Below, piece after piece: positions 1-12,969 of a stretch of 64,000 bases of DNA; position 1 is the first letter of the stretch; every line of letters begins with the position of its first letter. The translations under genes were made by a program, and so were the position numbers. The notes under the pieces were generated by a model, which ran no database searches, was not told the origin of the DNA, and saw nothing but the letters and a program-made list of their open reading frames with translations. The DNA is from Mercurialis annua (Eukaryota; Streptophyta; Magnoliopsida; Malpighiales; Euphorbiaceae), in NCBI RefSeq assembly GCF_937616625.2, contig NC_065575.1, positions 30,627,001 through 30,691,000 of the forward strand, given 5' to 3'.

Positions 1-802
1 ATTTAATAGCATCTAAACGCTCCAGTTTCACATCCAAAAGGCTTCTAGACTCGGCAAGAATATCCAGTTGCGCAACTTCCGCAGCGAGCTCAACCTACTT
101 CTTGTTTTGATCCCCAAACACCTCAGCATGCCAAGTTTCAACCCTTTCCTGAAGTTGCTTCAGCTTGTGAACTAAAGGTAAAAGGATCTCAACTGTACCA
201 AAAGAATCCCAAGAGTTGTTAACAAAACTACTAAACTCAGAATGTTCCCACCAAAAATCATTCACATGTACAATTTTTGGCCCCAATCAAATTTGACATT
301 TAATTGAAATAAATGGGGAACATGGTCAGATAATCCTCGAGGCAACGTCGATAAGGAACATGACTTCCTAATGTTGACAGCAGACAAAGAAGAACAACAC
401 CTATCAATTCTTGATTTTGAGAAAGAGTTTTTCCAAGTAAAAGAGCAGCCTTGTAGCGGAAGGTCAACTAATTCAGACTCGTTTAGAAAGTCACGATGAG
501 CTACCATAGATGGCGAGGAATCTGAGCAATTAAGACGTTTGGTATGAGACAAAACTTAATTAAGATCCCTGCTTATAATGACCAAACCAGAGTAGATCGT
601 GAGAGGAAAAAGATCATTACACATAGACAATCTTTTAGAAGCTAGATTACTCGCATAAATGTGAATATTGTGAATGGAAAAAGAATCAAACATAAAATCC
701 AAGCAAATCCAACAAGAGCCAGAAACAATCATAATATTCTGAAGTAAAACAGTATTCCAAATGAAAAGGAGACCATTTGATACACCAACTGATGGAACCC
801 AA
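1..802 (-). mobile_element. L1-type LINE fragment (endonuclease region)
   Basis: Read on the minus strand, three frame-shifted pieces resemble the C-terminal half of a plant L1-type apurinic endonuclease and the linker towards reverse transcriptase. The piece at 552-262 contains LVDLPLQGCSFTWKN, SRIDR and RGLSDH; the SDH triad includes a catalytic His of this nuclease family. A shift near 290 leads into the FWWEHSEF piece (286-95), which ends in the typical LKQLQERVETWHAEVFG linker. An in-frame stop separates it from the residues encoded at 1-95. Upstream, 802-552 encodes WVPSVGVSNG and LFIWN, with one stop before the SDH part. The element is cut on the right by the start of LTR O at 803 and runs off the window on the left. 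It is a dead copy. Confidence 0.8.
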
Positions 803-2504
803 TGGAATACCCCGTAATTTTAGAAGTATTAAGGATAGTGCCACGAGGCATAATTATGAGGATTAAAAATTAAGATCGACGGATTAAGATCAAATAATAA
901 AAATTTAAACCAAAGCGAGTATACTGGAATCACTATAAAATAATAATTTAAGCGAGAAATTATTATTCGGTAAATTGGATTTGAGCGGGACTAAATAAAT
1001 CTCAATAAATTGAAATAAAGTAACTGGTAAGCCCTGAACTAATGGATTTTACGTTAAGGTTCATAAAATAAATTTAAGAAGTTAACATTAAGTTTTGTGA
1101 AGTTTGGTCGTAAGAATTTTATTACGTGAAATTGAACGGAGTTTTAATTATAGGAAGGAAATACAAAGGGGACTATTAAAATAAAGAACTCGGGTTACTA
1201 AATAACATGACAAAGTCCGTTATTTATTATAAAGAACTTATCGTAAAAGTTTCGTTGGATTCTGAGATCGTTTTAAAAACTAGACGCGAAGTTAATTAAG
1301 AAATTTTGTTAAAGTACAAATTAAGCTATTTGAGCTTAGTTGTAAATTAATCCACTATTTAAACCCATATTATCATCTTTAATCATTTATTTTGAAGTAA
1401 GAAAACAAAATCCCCAAACCCTATTTTGCTCTCATGTCCAAACCAACACATCCCTCATATAGCCCTATCATTTCTTCATCAAATTCAGTAATTTTGAAGG
1501 AAATCAATCACAAATTCAAAGGTAATCAAGGTAAGCTCATCAATTTATGATTTTGATGGTTAAAATTTGATGAGTTGTTGATATAAAAATTTAGGATTTG
1601 GGTTGTAAGTTGATGTTGAGATTTTTATTTTTCTTTGTGTAGGATGGTAAGTTATGGTTTTTGGAGCTCAATTTTAGATTTTTGGATGGTTGTTATGGAG
1701 GTATTCAGTTCGGTCCTAAAGCCAACATGATGAAGCTAAGAAAAATTATGAAATTATATGATTATTGAGGTTTTGATTTATTTTGGTTGAAATTTGAGTT
1801 GATTTTGTTGGGTTTTAATTGAGTTTAAAAACTGTTATAAAACATGTTAAGGAGTCAAGTTTCAGCCACAATTTGGATGTTTAGAGTCGGTTTTTATGGC
1901 TAGAAATTGGTCGGATGGAAAGTCGGCATGTCGGACAATGTAGTGGCGTGGTGGTTCTACTCCGGTGCGCAGAACTAGCCTGTTCAGTTGAGCAGAACAG
2001 GCCTGCTCACCAGAGCAGGTTTGCTGCACTGCTGAGCAGATTCTGCCCAGTAGTAGGGCAGCCACGGGGGCTGTTTTGGCAGCCCCCAGTCGCTCATAGG
2101 TCCGTCGAAATTCGTTCAGTCGCTGACGAAAGTTCTAGACGGGATGTCTAAGAGTATGAATGTATAATTTATTTGGTGTTTGGACCATTTTAGGTTTGTC
2201 ATTTATTAGCTAAAAGTTGACTAGTTAGACACTTTGAAAATTTAACGAAAATGTTAAATTTTAAGGAAAAAGGGAAAATTCAGTAAATTGGATTGTCGGA
2301 GTTATAACATGTTAATTATCGAAGTTAAAAAGCATATAGACTTCGTAAAAGTCAAAATAAAAATGGATTTGATATATTTTAAGTTAATAAAATATTGTTT
2401 TGCAAGTAGGGTTGGAGCCAAGTTCGGGGGCGGGTTTGGAAGTCATCTTAGCCGTTTTTCTTGTTGGGAATTGTGCATATGGCATGAGTGTATGTCGGAC
2501 TAAA
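803..2504 (+). repeat. LTR of element O, first part
   Basis: This is the start of a long gypsy LTR, read on plus. The first bases (TGGAATACCCCG) match the TGTAATA start seen at 15753 and 44363. The next stretch, CACGAGGCATAATT followed by an AT-rich run, aligns with 15790 onwards. It is interrupted at 2505 by element M, and the LTR resumes at 38438, giving a total of about 3.44 kb. It contains a GC-rich patch (1915-2100) with a perfect hairpin at 2066-2087 (arms GGGGGCTG and CAGCCCCC). Short open frames on both strands in the patch are not convincing genes. It lies directly against the LINE fragment, so O probably inserted into the LINE. Confidence 0.8.
2500..2504. other. Left target-site duplication of element M (CTAAA)
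   Basis: CTAAA directly precedes the TGTCAC end of M. The identical CTAAA occurs at 38433-38437 directly after M's other end (TTATTACA). A perfect 5-bp duplication is what a Ty3/gypsy integrase leaves, so the two LTR-like ends 36 kb apart belong to one insertion. Confidence 0.88.
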
Positions 2505-2771
2505 TGTCACAATCCGAAATTTTGAGTCGAGACCGGCGCTAGGGAATGGGAATGGTAATTTCGAAACCCATAGCACGCCTTAAAAACATTATAAATTTTT
2601 CGCAAATCTTTCAATCAATCAATTACATATACATTCACAAAAAGGTTTCCGTAATTTTTTTTTCAAAACTTGACGATTACAAACGTCTATTCAATTCTTT
2701 AAAATGTTAAATAGGAACATGGGTCTTATAATGTGATGTCCCACATCCTCGCATAACTCGTTCCGCATTTA

Positions 2772-4456
2772 GGCACTTTTTGGATTGATGGATTCTAAAG
2801 GATGGATTTTAAACAATCCATGGATTTGGACAAAATCCATGAATTTGGACAAAATCCATCGTTTGGTTAAAACAATTTATTAAAATCCATGGATTTTTTA
2901 GTTTCCTCATTTTCTACAATCCATCATTTTTTAGGGTTTTAATTTCTCACCTTCTAGGTGGAATGATGGATTGTTATGCTATTTAGATTTTTTCCAAAAC
3001 CATCCCTAGGAAAATTTAATATTCTTAAATTATGTTTAACCCTAAATAAACCATTTTTTATTTACTATTTTATTTAGCTTTTTTTTATACAAACATCTCT
3101 GAAAATATTTTTCTCCGCTGTTGAAAGGTTTAGCCAACTATTATTTTGTAAGTTCTGTACTTTGTTTATTTCTTTAGTTGTTCCATCAAAACAAATTGAC
3201 ATATATTAACTGTTGATGCATGTCAGATATTCTCAAAAGATGCATGCCATAATATTCATGAAATTTGGGTAAAATTGGAGTCAGTTTTTTTTACCAATAA
3301 CCTTACTGTTGACGTTGATTTTATGTTCTGTTATTTATGGTTTTCAAATGGAAAAAAAAAATTACAACTTGTTTATAATTACAATTTTAAATAACTATTG
3401 TTTCAAAGCTAATTGTATTAGTTTAATCAAATAATTTAATATTATGATTATACAAGATGTTTATGTTAATATTAATATGAATTATAATTTTTTTGTATTA
3501 AGAATTTGAGATGGCCCGTCTACCTAAAAGTAGAAGATGAATTGTTATTGTAATGGCTAATATTGATATAGAATTGCTTCTTGATGTTTATTCTCTTATG
3601 CCAATTATTATCTATAAATTTATGTTAAATAGTGTGAAATTACCTAAAAACATTAGCTATGTGAATGATAAATTTGGAGAACAAAGAGTTGCAGAAAGAT
3701 TAAGCAATATTGGATATGTTATAAAAGAAAGTGATACTTACACAATCGATTTATTGAGAATGGATAGAAAAACATTTTGAAAATCATCTGAGATGGTTAG
3801 AGATGTAATAAGTAAGTTAAGTAGAACAAGAAATTTAGAGTTTGAAGAGATGGTAGCTAATTTTTTATATATTATCAGTCATCATGAGAAAGTAGACAGC
3901 TATAGTCGTTCTTTCGAAGATTTGAAAAGACTATTAGTAGACAATTTAATGTAGTTCTCTTTGATCTCAAGATATTTTATTCAAATAGCCAAAACCTATT
4001 CTCGAAAACAGCAGAGACGATGGAAGTGCTTCAAGGTTTTGTTTCTATGTTATTTGTTTTAGCGATATATGATTACATATATGATTAGTTCATTATAAAA
4101 GTAATTTATTATATATCTATATAATAATTTTTGAATAGTTTTATTAATATATTATTGTTTTACAAAACAAATAGGATATAATATTATTTTAATATTTAGT
4201 ATTCTTAATCTTATGTTATAGAAAAACTGTCTTTTGCTATGAAATGATTAGTGTTTAAATATATAATCGAGGGTAGAAATGTAAAAATGCATAGATTGTA
4301 GTTATTGAACCAAATAAGAGTGGAAGGAAAATTACATCACAAATCCATTGATTTTGTATTCAAACCAAACGATGGAATTTTAATATCCATATATTTAAAA
4401 TCCATTGATTTTGTTAAAATCCATGGATTTTAAAATCCATCTATCCAAACGGCGCC
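2772..4456 (+). mobile_element. PIF/Harbinger DNA transposon relic
   Basis: This 1.7-kb block is absent from the matching place in M's other LTR (35281-35300). Its ends are inverted and related: GGCACTTTTTGGATTGATGG on the left, and on the right a sequence whose complement reads GGCGCCGTTTGGATAGATGG. Both ends are followed by repeated ATCCATGGATTT palindromes. The left flank is TTA and the right flank ATA, fitting the 3-bp TTA duplication of PIF/Harbinger with one change. The coding remnant inside (3553-3960) is from the same superfamily, so structure and content agree. The element is too short to be autonomous. Confidence 0.8.
3553..3960 (+). pseudogene. PIF/Harbinger transposase, N-terminal remnant
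   Basis: The open frame from 3553 ends at a stop at 3778-3780 right after LLRMDRKTF. Ignoring that stop, the frame continues with SRTRNLEFEEMVANFLYIIS and HHEKV, then reaches TISRQFNVVL after a one-base shift. MDRxTF, a conserved EEMVAxFL segment and SRxFNxVL are the order seen in the N-terminal part of plant Harbinger transposases. The catalytic DDE region is absent; after 3960 only AT-rich sequence follows. There is thus at least one stop and one frameshift. The identification comes from motif order, not from a database search. Confidence 0.78.
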
Positions 4457-7284
4457 ATAAAGCAAACGGCTTAAAATGCAGTTTTCAAAATCTTTCATAT
4501 ATATCAGAGTATAATTAAAACATACAAAACAGTTTGACCAATCTTATACTATTAATAAGGCCCAACTACTGCAACACTACTAGTTGACTCCTTCTTACTA
4601 TATATATATAGGATTTCTGGAACAGAGTAGAAGTCCATCTAGTCAAAACATGTTCACCTGAAAGAAAACTCTAGGGGGAGGGGGGGTCAGCAAACGCTGA
4701 GTAAGTTCATAATTACTATCGACAATTAATCAAAACCAAATACCTTTTATACATCCAAACACTGGACCAGATGAAAACCTACATTCATTATGTTTCGTAT
4801 TCATTATGCTTTTCGATTTCATTTATTTCCCTTTTCTAATACTCACTTATTATTGGTCCCAAGTTCCTGTATAATTCGACCGAGTTAACTAGGGAGATAA
4901 AGGTATGATGGTTCTTCCGAGTTAACTGAGTGTCTGAATTAATGCAGTCCTGAGATAGTTCTCCGCCGAGTTACTTACATTAATTATTTCCTGATGTAGT
5001 CCTGAGATATTTCTACCGAGTTAAACTAGAATCAATCGTTATTAAGCATATTCTTTATGGCTTCATACTTTATACGATATTTTTTGTACATTATATACGT
5101 TCAATGCTTTACTGTTCATATCTTTCGTTTATCTAATTTATTTTAACTGGTGTACAAACAGTTCTATTGATGTCCAACATATAGCTTGTTCCATCAGATC
5201 TATGTTAAGTTTCAAAATATTTAAATTTGATTTAAAGCATTTTATAAAATATTGCAGTATTAATAATAGATACTAAAATATAAACTCACTGCTTGCTATC
5301 CAATATCTTCGATCAATTTACAATGCCCGTCAAACTTTCCGAGCTGCTTGTCCGCTAGTAGGTTGCCTTATCAAACCTAAGGCAACTATCAATTATTTCT
5401 CGAGTGAGAATCTATTCGATAGATAATTTAGACTCGAGATTAGATTACGCACCTATAACTCATTATGTTATCGGGTCTAACCCAATACCTTTTTATTTAA
5501 ACTTATCTATAATAGTCCTCCCCCTAATCAAAATTGACATTCCTAAAGTTCGGAACGTCGTCTACAATTTCCGTTCAGGTCTCGGACTGGGATGAGCACC
5601 TGAAGGTGTCATAAACTAGCCCGGAAGTTAATAACTTGGGCTGTCCTAAAGCTGCAAAACTATTACGCGCGACATAATGTTCTGCTTTGTTTGGGCAACT
5701 TAGTATTCGAATTAGCAAAAACTTAAACCTACACATTTATATATAACACCTTTCAGTTTCTATACCAACAAACATAACTACATTTAGAGCTACACAGCTC
5801 AGGATATTTCCCTCACAATATGGCTGTTTTGCAGAACAATTTTCTGCAAAACATCCGACTAGTTTGCGTATATATATCTCGTAACTTAATACATGTCGTA
5901 ACATAAGACCTTATCGATATAATATTATTATATCAAAAAATTCCAGCCATCAATACTCAAACAGAATAATTACAATTCATAGATTGATCAAAATTAAAAC
6001 ATCTACATATCCAAAACTCATACCTAGGCCGAACCATGCCCTTACTTTTTATTAAACTTCATTAAACATTACCAACCATACTTAACCATAAAACAGCCCT
6101 AAACATTCAAGCTAAAAGCATGAACTTCACCTTTGATTTTCATATCATCAATTATACTTAGGGGCCCAATTCCCTTCATCCATTACACTTCAAAGTTCTA
6201 ATCACCACAACACGCAATTCTAGCTTAACACTTAATACATCAAACATTACAAACTCACTAATAAATAATCAACCATGAATCTAAGCATAACCATGTCGAA
6301 CCCTTAAGCCTAAAATTCCAGAATTTCCCTGACCTTGTATGATTCCTCCATGCCGTAGGTTTCATGCTTCAATTCACCATCAAAAATCCGTGAATTAAGC
6401 TTCCAAACACCTTAGAAATCAAACACATAAAAATCTCCAATTACTCTTCAAAATCCTAACTTTCCTATCATTAAAATCATCACTAATCAATCAAAGAATC
6501 CATAAATTGAAGCTTTACCCTTGTTACCTTCAAGATCATGGTGATTCTGCATCAAAACCATGTGAACTGATGAAGAATTAAGAGAGTTAGGAAGCAAGAG
6601 AGGTTCGGCATTCTTGAACAATTTTGAGAGCTTTTAACCTTTCTTTTTCTTTTTCTTTTGCCTCTTGAGTTAACTGAGAGTAATGGTCTAGTCAATACCT
6701 TAATGGCTAAGTAGATGAACTCATTTCAAGTGTCAAAAGTCCATCGTAACTCAAACAACAAGCCTACATGCTAAGCTCTAAAAACGACTTTCCGTCACGC
6801 TTAATTCTCAAATCGATTCCTGAAAATTCTTTCTTTTTTTATTTATTTATGATAAATGAAATGAATAAAAATTCATTTCCTTCTTGGTAATTTGTTGGCT
6901 AAAGGCCGATTTTGGCTCAAAGTGGCTAAAAGTCCATTTTAGCGCAAAATGGCCAATTTGCAATTTAGCTCAACTTCTCAATTATCTGTCTTGCTTATCT
7001 TTAGGAATTTTTTTTCCGATAAATTCTTATTACTATTTCACGAATGTTGTCATGAAATTATTAGCTCGGGACTTTTATTTTATTTAATATGAATTTTCTT
7101 AGCTTTCACTTAGTCTTGCTAATAATGCTTTGACTAATATAATTTCTACCTCAAATTATTATTTCGTGATCCGATTGATTCTATTATTCCATTTATATTT
7201 CTTAAGTCTAGTCTCATTCCCGACCTAATTGGCCTAAATTTTACAATTTAGGACTCGTGCCTCGATCCAATTAGGGTTATTACA

Positions 7285-10109
7285 TTTGCCCAACCTTATA
7301 ATGAACTCATCCTCGAATTCAAATTTTGCCACTTTCTCGAAATAAACTGATAGGAGTATGCAATGGTAGCATACTTACTTCTACCTTTCACGTACACTTC
7401 TCTGGTTAGAGTGGTTTTATTTTCCCCAAAAGATTCTTATCGTCAGAATCTCTTTGGTTTGTTCGTGTATCTACAACCTTTACTAACCTTTCTTCGTATA
7501 TCCTTTCTTTGGTTACTTCTACTATATGTGGTTGATTCACAGAAGAGAAGTCTGATTGCCACTTCCAATCTCCATCCATACGTCTAGTACCTGGTATGGA
7601 CCAACATACCTTGGGGATAACATTTTTCCCCTTATGTCCAAATTGAACTAGGCCTTTCCTAGGTGTATTTCTTATCTTTCATTGTTGGCAATCGTGGATA
7701 ACTGTCTTTGTTATCCCGTCTTTCATTTCGTCTTACGATAGTTGCTAACATCTTTTTAAAGATAGTTAGTCTTACTCTTACGTTCTTTTGTCGCTTAGTT
7801 AATCGTATGTCGATACGTAATGTCTGTTGTAAAAGAGATGACCAATCTCTTCGTGGACTTTCCTATTTTGCGCATAGCGGCTCCGTATACAATTCTTGTA
7901 ATGGTAGGACAACATTTGTTGTCGCGTTGGGATTTTTAATCCCGTCTTTTACTAATTTCTAGTCTTAATAGAATCATATTTATTCACTTCTTAGCGTTAA
8001 TATTTCTGTCACTCAACATATGCTCCTTAATGCCATAAGGGTTGATATGACCCTTGACACCAACTTTGATTTTTCAACTTTGAACTTTTCTTGTTGACAC
8101 CACCTTTGACTTCTTCTGTTGATATCCATTTTAGCTTATTCCTGTCAAGTTATTCTAAACTTGTTCCAAACTCATCTTTCTAACTCGCTTCGGTTATCCA
8201 AACCTCTTATTCAAAAGCTTTTGTTTACTAAACAAAATTGGTATTCGTATAGTTCACAATGTCCTATACAACTCTCTTTAGAACTTCGGGTTGAGATTGA
8301 TACCCAAAAGCGTCGAAAATTGGCCCGGAAGTCGCTTCCCTGGGCTCACTTTATAGTTGTAAAATTGCTTGTATAGGCTGTTGTTTGAGTCTACAGACTA
8401 AGCATTCACACACTCCTTATCTGAAATAAATTATGGATTTCAATACTTTACCTCCATGTCTAAAGCTTTCGTGTGGAGTCGAACTTCTTTCGACATTTCT
8501 TTCATTTCTAAAACGGTCTTCTTAGCCGTTATCAACTTTACTCTTCGTGGTTGGCTTACTTATCGAGGTTTTTTACATTCTTCAATATTTATGATGAACT
8601 ATTATTCTGTAATCGTCTCATTGATATCTATTCTAATGTCTTTTGACATCTTAGCTTTTAGACCTAACTCTTACTTGTTAGGCTGGGTTACTTCTTAATG
8701 AACCTTTTATTCCTTGCATGCATCGTAAGACTTTTGAATTTATCGATGTCCGACGTCATTTTTCTTAACGTTTCTTGTCTTCCTTGTATTTGATCACATA
8801 TGTGATTACCCTTTTTCGCTTTTGCTGCGACACTCTAATTATCTATTTACAAACTTGGTCCATAGTTAGATTCACACGTTCTTCAATTTGATATCCTTGT
8901 TCACATCCTATGGTAGTTAGGAATGTCCTTTTCCTTTAATACTAGTCATACACTTCATGGCTTCATGAATCTCATGAAGTTGAATGGTCATTTTGGCATT
9001 ACTTGATATGTATCGAGTCCTTTTTCTATGGCATACCTTGTCTCTTGATTCTTTAATTTTACGAATACTGGACTAGTAGTTTCTTAACCATCGTTCAATG
9101 AAGCTCTTATCGTTGTCTTATGCGTTTTTCCATCATCTTATACTTCTTATCTTAGTCTCTCCAATATTGGCTTATCGATAGGAGATTGAAAATTATTCTT
9201 TCAAATTTGTCGACGTGTTGCACTTTTTGTCGTGTGCATATCTATCTATCATCTTTTTACTGATGCCTCGTCTATCATTAAGGTTGATCTTATACTTAGA
9301 CCAACTCTACTGTTCTTGACTCCATGTGTCTATGACTACATAAAAGTCGATTTTCTTATTATCTTCTTGTTACCTTTCAAGTAACGTTCTACTTCCTTTC
9401 CTCGATGACTTTATCGAGTACTATATAATATGCATGGGTTACATGAACCTTTTTCTACATCGATTATCTTATTCGATCTCTTTGCATCCTTTATCCATCT
9501 TTGGCTATTATATATCTTTATACTTGAATGCCTCTTTGTGAGTATCTTACTTCAAGTTCTTATTCCTTATCTAAGTATATCGAATAACACCTTCATGTTA
9601 TAGGACAATTCCTTTATTTACTTTCTCCTTCATATTCTCTTATATTCTCTGATGCCTATATGGCTTGCTAGCCTCATCGATCGTTTTTTATGTTCGCTTC
9701 TTCTAAGCGTTATCGATCTATATCTTTGTTCTTCTTATAGTTTATGTTCACGTATCACGAGTTCCCATCGTCGTGATGGTTCTATATATCGATCCTACAC
9801 CTTGGTATCGATACTTTCGATCATATACTTCGATGTCGTTATCTTCAATTATCATTGCACCCCCTACTTTCGAGGTGATTTACTCCTCTTATGCGACTTC
9901 TACCTTTATATGCTCTACCTAGAAGGTGTGGAGTTATATTTACTATCAATTATCTTTATACATATAGCTTCTTTACTTTCAGCTAAAAGTCCTTCTCGAT
10001 GCTCTATAGCCGCTATTACATTTAATTAACTGACTATCAACTTCTCGCTCCGTTTCCAAAACATTTCATATTAAAATAAAATGCCTATTTCTCATTTTCA
10101 ACTTTTGGT
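7285..10109 (-). pseudogene. Degenerate pol 3' end of element M (integrase region)
   Basis: Next to the 3' LTR, the minus strand reads EFEDEF, LRLG and a short purine run, the usual tail of chromovirus polyproteins. Further upstream (7669-7570) it reads RKGLVQFGHKGK and, after a shift, PRYVGPYQVLD, matching the GPY/F linker at the integrase C-terminus. Around 7880-7800 a decayed copy of the integrase tail is plausible. Beyond about 8000 I cannot find RT or RNase H motifs. A segment near 8270-8380 resembles LTR rather than coding sequence. The right edge is the abrupt start of P1's truncated LTR. Open frames on plus here are shadows. Confidence 0.6.
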
Positions 10110-12096
10110 CGGCTATACTTTACAATTTACTGCTCATAACAGTTCTGCAGTTTTAGGACAACCCAAGGTATAAACGTCCGGGCTAGTTTCTGACACTTCA
10201 GGTGAAAATCTTAGTCCGAGACCTCAACGCAAGTCGTAAACAACATTCTGAAATTTAAGAATGTCACTTTTGTTTAGAGGTCGGACTATTTGAAATAAGC
10301 GTTTTGGTAGCCGAAATGATCTAAAAACAGCTTTTCACTGAAAAATTGTAATTGGAATTATTATTAATTCGCGGTATTGTCGAATTTGCATAGACCCGAC
10401 GAGGCGACTACTGACGAGGATCGGAATGCACGGATCGAGATTAACGCTATGCTAATATTGAAGTATATAGATATGAAGTGGTGAGTACACTTTAAATTAC
10501 TCGTCGATATTCATAAAGCACGTATTTTAATACGATGAGCTATATGAATATAAATATGATTGAATTATATTTGAATCGTTTATGAATTGTATGTTTTAAA
10601 AGTAGTATATATATGTTTGAAATATATACTACGATATATGCTTTAGAATTGATTGTTTATGTTATTTTGATAATATCATAACAAATTAAATAAATCATAA
10701 TTGCTTAAAGTACCGGGAAGGGTAAAAGCAATATGATACGAAAATGAGTATCGACGATATATGAGCAAAGAAACATAGTACATCCCGATATGTACTATTA
10801 ATCAAAATGAATATTCTTATGTGCGTGTGTTGTAAATGTATGTCGTAGATTGTGTTGTGCATGCCATGGTCCATAAAGGATCAAGAAAACCAAACATAAA
10901 GTATTAAAGCTATTAAAGTAAGAGACAAGAAAATTGAACTACTGGTTATTAATAATAAAGATCTGAGATACAACGTTAAACTCGGTAGAACTATTACAGG
11001 ACCTGTATCTCATCCATTCTCGATAATAGTCCTCGTGACTCATATAAAAATAAAAGCAAGCATAATACATCGAGAACCAATACGAGACAAGCACGATAAC
11101 GACTCAAGGAAACAAGTCTTCTTATTAGACGACAATAGGAACGATGCGGTTAACGATTGAGATCAGAGGAGATGCGGTACCAGAATTCAAAGACGGACAC
11201 TAGGTTTAACTCGGTAAGGAATTATCTTGGATCTATGTCTAAGGAGTTGAACTCGATGAAGAATTATCCCGGGACTCATGTCGACTAGTATGGACCTAAG
11301 AAATTGTACAAGTTTAACTTGGTAGAATTATCCCGGGATTGTACCATATGGTTATGGTTAAACTCGTTTGAATTATCTCGGGACCACACCATAAGGAATA
11401 AGTACAAGCAACTTGTCATTAGTGCAGCTCGATATGGACGTATTAGGACAATACGATCCAAAGTTAAAACGTCTGTCGAAAACCAAAGAAACGAAACGAG
11501 AAAAGAATATCATCAAACGATAACGAGAAATAAAAGATGTTAAATAAAAAAATAACATAAACATAAACTTTATGAGATGTACATACTATGAAAAGTATAT
11601 ACGATCATTGAAACGTATATAGAAGATGAAAATGAGTAAGATATATATAAAGTATGATTTGAGAAAAGCGATATTTTCTACATAAAGAGGTTTTCAGAAT
11701 GGTTTCACCCATTTATGTGATATTGCTTGTAATTTGGTGAACTCGCTCAGTTTTATACTGACCCCGTTGTCCCTCCCATTTAATATAAAAAGTAAGGCAT
11801 AGTTTGAAGAATGAAACTTCTGAAGTTTTTAGTTCTCGAAAGGTAGTTGTACGAGGCATGAAAGGAGACTTTCATTCTAGCGGTTCGCAGCAGTCTAGAG
11901 GTTGATGACTAGATCTTTGTATTAATGCGTTTTAACTCTGATATATTTGTAAATGGGGTCAAATATAATTTGGTATATGAAACACGCTTTATAAAGCGCA
12001 AAAAATTTATACGTGTTTTCAAGCTTGCTACGGGTTTCAGAGCTACCATTCCCATTCCCTAGCGCCGGCCGCGGCTCGTGAAATCGGGTCATGAAA
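10110..12096 (+). repeat. 5' LTR of P1, 5'-truncated
   Basis: Aligns with the 3' LTR from about 17324 onward, for example TTTACTGCTCATAACAG in both, and with 32033-33951. Clear homology begins at 10126; a weaker match may extend to 10110. It includes the tandem motif zone (10974-11400) with repeated AACTCGG and CCCGGGAC. The end is GGGTCATGAAA just before the primer site, where the canonical TGACA terminus has mutated. The front was lost, probably by the same deletion that removed M's central coding region. Confidence 0.82.
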
Positions 12097-12100
12097 AATT

Positions 12101-12113
12101 TGGTATCAGAGCA
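12101..12113 (+). other. Primer-binding site of P1
   Basis: TGGTATCAGAGCA lies 4 bases after the 5' LTR end. It is complementary to the 3' end of plant initiator-Met tRNA, the usual primer for chromoviruses and many copia elements. Confidence 0.88.
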
Positions 12114-12969
12114 ATGGTTTAATGTTCCTAGGCCATTCTTGTTTTTTAATTGGAGTGTAGGAAAGAGTCAATTGCTATATAGGGAATACTGCGGATTATA
12201 GAAATTTCAAGTCATGTCTTTTGAACAGTATCATCGTTTTCATTGATTTTTCAAACGTTTTACAAAACCCCTCCTCTCCCTTATGTGCTATTATGACTCG
12301 AGTTAGATGTGTGCATGAGCATAATATATGTTTGTGTTTACTTGAGTAAACAATACACTTTCGAGTATCAATAGTTCGTGAAGAGTTATATACTCTCGAG
12401 ACTTATATTATATAAGAATATCGTCGAGAAGTGTGATGATTTTGAATTGATTGGATGTTATATGATTGATAAGATGAGATATGTATTGTTTTGCAGCGCG
12501 ATCACCCAAGAGAGTGATATGCTCACAGGTAAGTAAGTTTGTGATATTTTATGTGATAAGTGAAAGGTGTATCTGTAATTGATTGCCATGGATAGGATTT
12601 GTGCGTTATGATTAAATACTACTATGTTTTGCTAAGTCTATGGTAGGCGGAATGCTCACAACGCTTAAAATACGCGACGTATCCGAGGAAAATCTAGGAG
12701 ACACATATTTTCTTTAGAATTGATTAACATAGATGCTTATAGCCACGATAGTGATGCGACTAGAATATGTACGGCGCGAGTACATGATTTTGAATTGCTA
12801 AGTCTACGATGAGTGGAACAATCACAAGACTTATAGTATGAACGTAGCCATAGAAGGCCTAATGGAATAAGATAATTCCTAAATTTCAGCCTACGCATAT
12901 GACGTTTAACGATTATGGCTTGTATATGCTATGTTTTAAGGAATTCATCAGGATTCCTTTACATATATA

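Larger units (their letters stand above)
2505..7284 (-). repeat. 3' LTR of element M (with PIF/Harbinger insertion)
   Basis: Reverse-oriented LTR running from TGTCACAATCC to GGGTTATTACA. It aligns along its length with 35061-38432, including the runs near 2610, 5280-5400 and 6170-6560. A transposon of about 1.7 kb interrupts it at 2772-4456. It includes an inverted motif family at 4865-5040 (complement of the AACTCGG/CGGGAC repeats of the plus LTRs). It also has a perfect hairpin at 5826-5852 with 11-bp arms (GTTTTGCAGAA and TTCTGCAAAAC) around a 5-base loop. Small open frames inside it are not genes. Confidence 0.85.

Noticed and set aside
1862..2151. Overlapping open frames on both strands in LTR O
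   Set aside because: They follow from the GC-rich hairpin patch; peptides are repetitive and match nothing I know.
9652..10029. 125-codon plus frame rich in Leu, Ser and Tyr
   Set aside because: It runs opposite to M's pol and has no domain; AT-rich antisense of decayed sequence often gives such hydrophobic frames.
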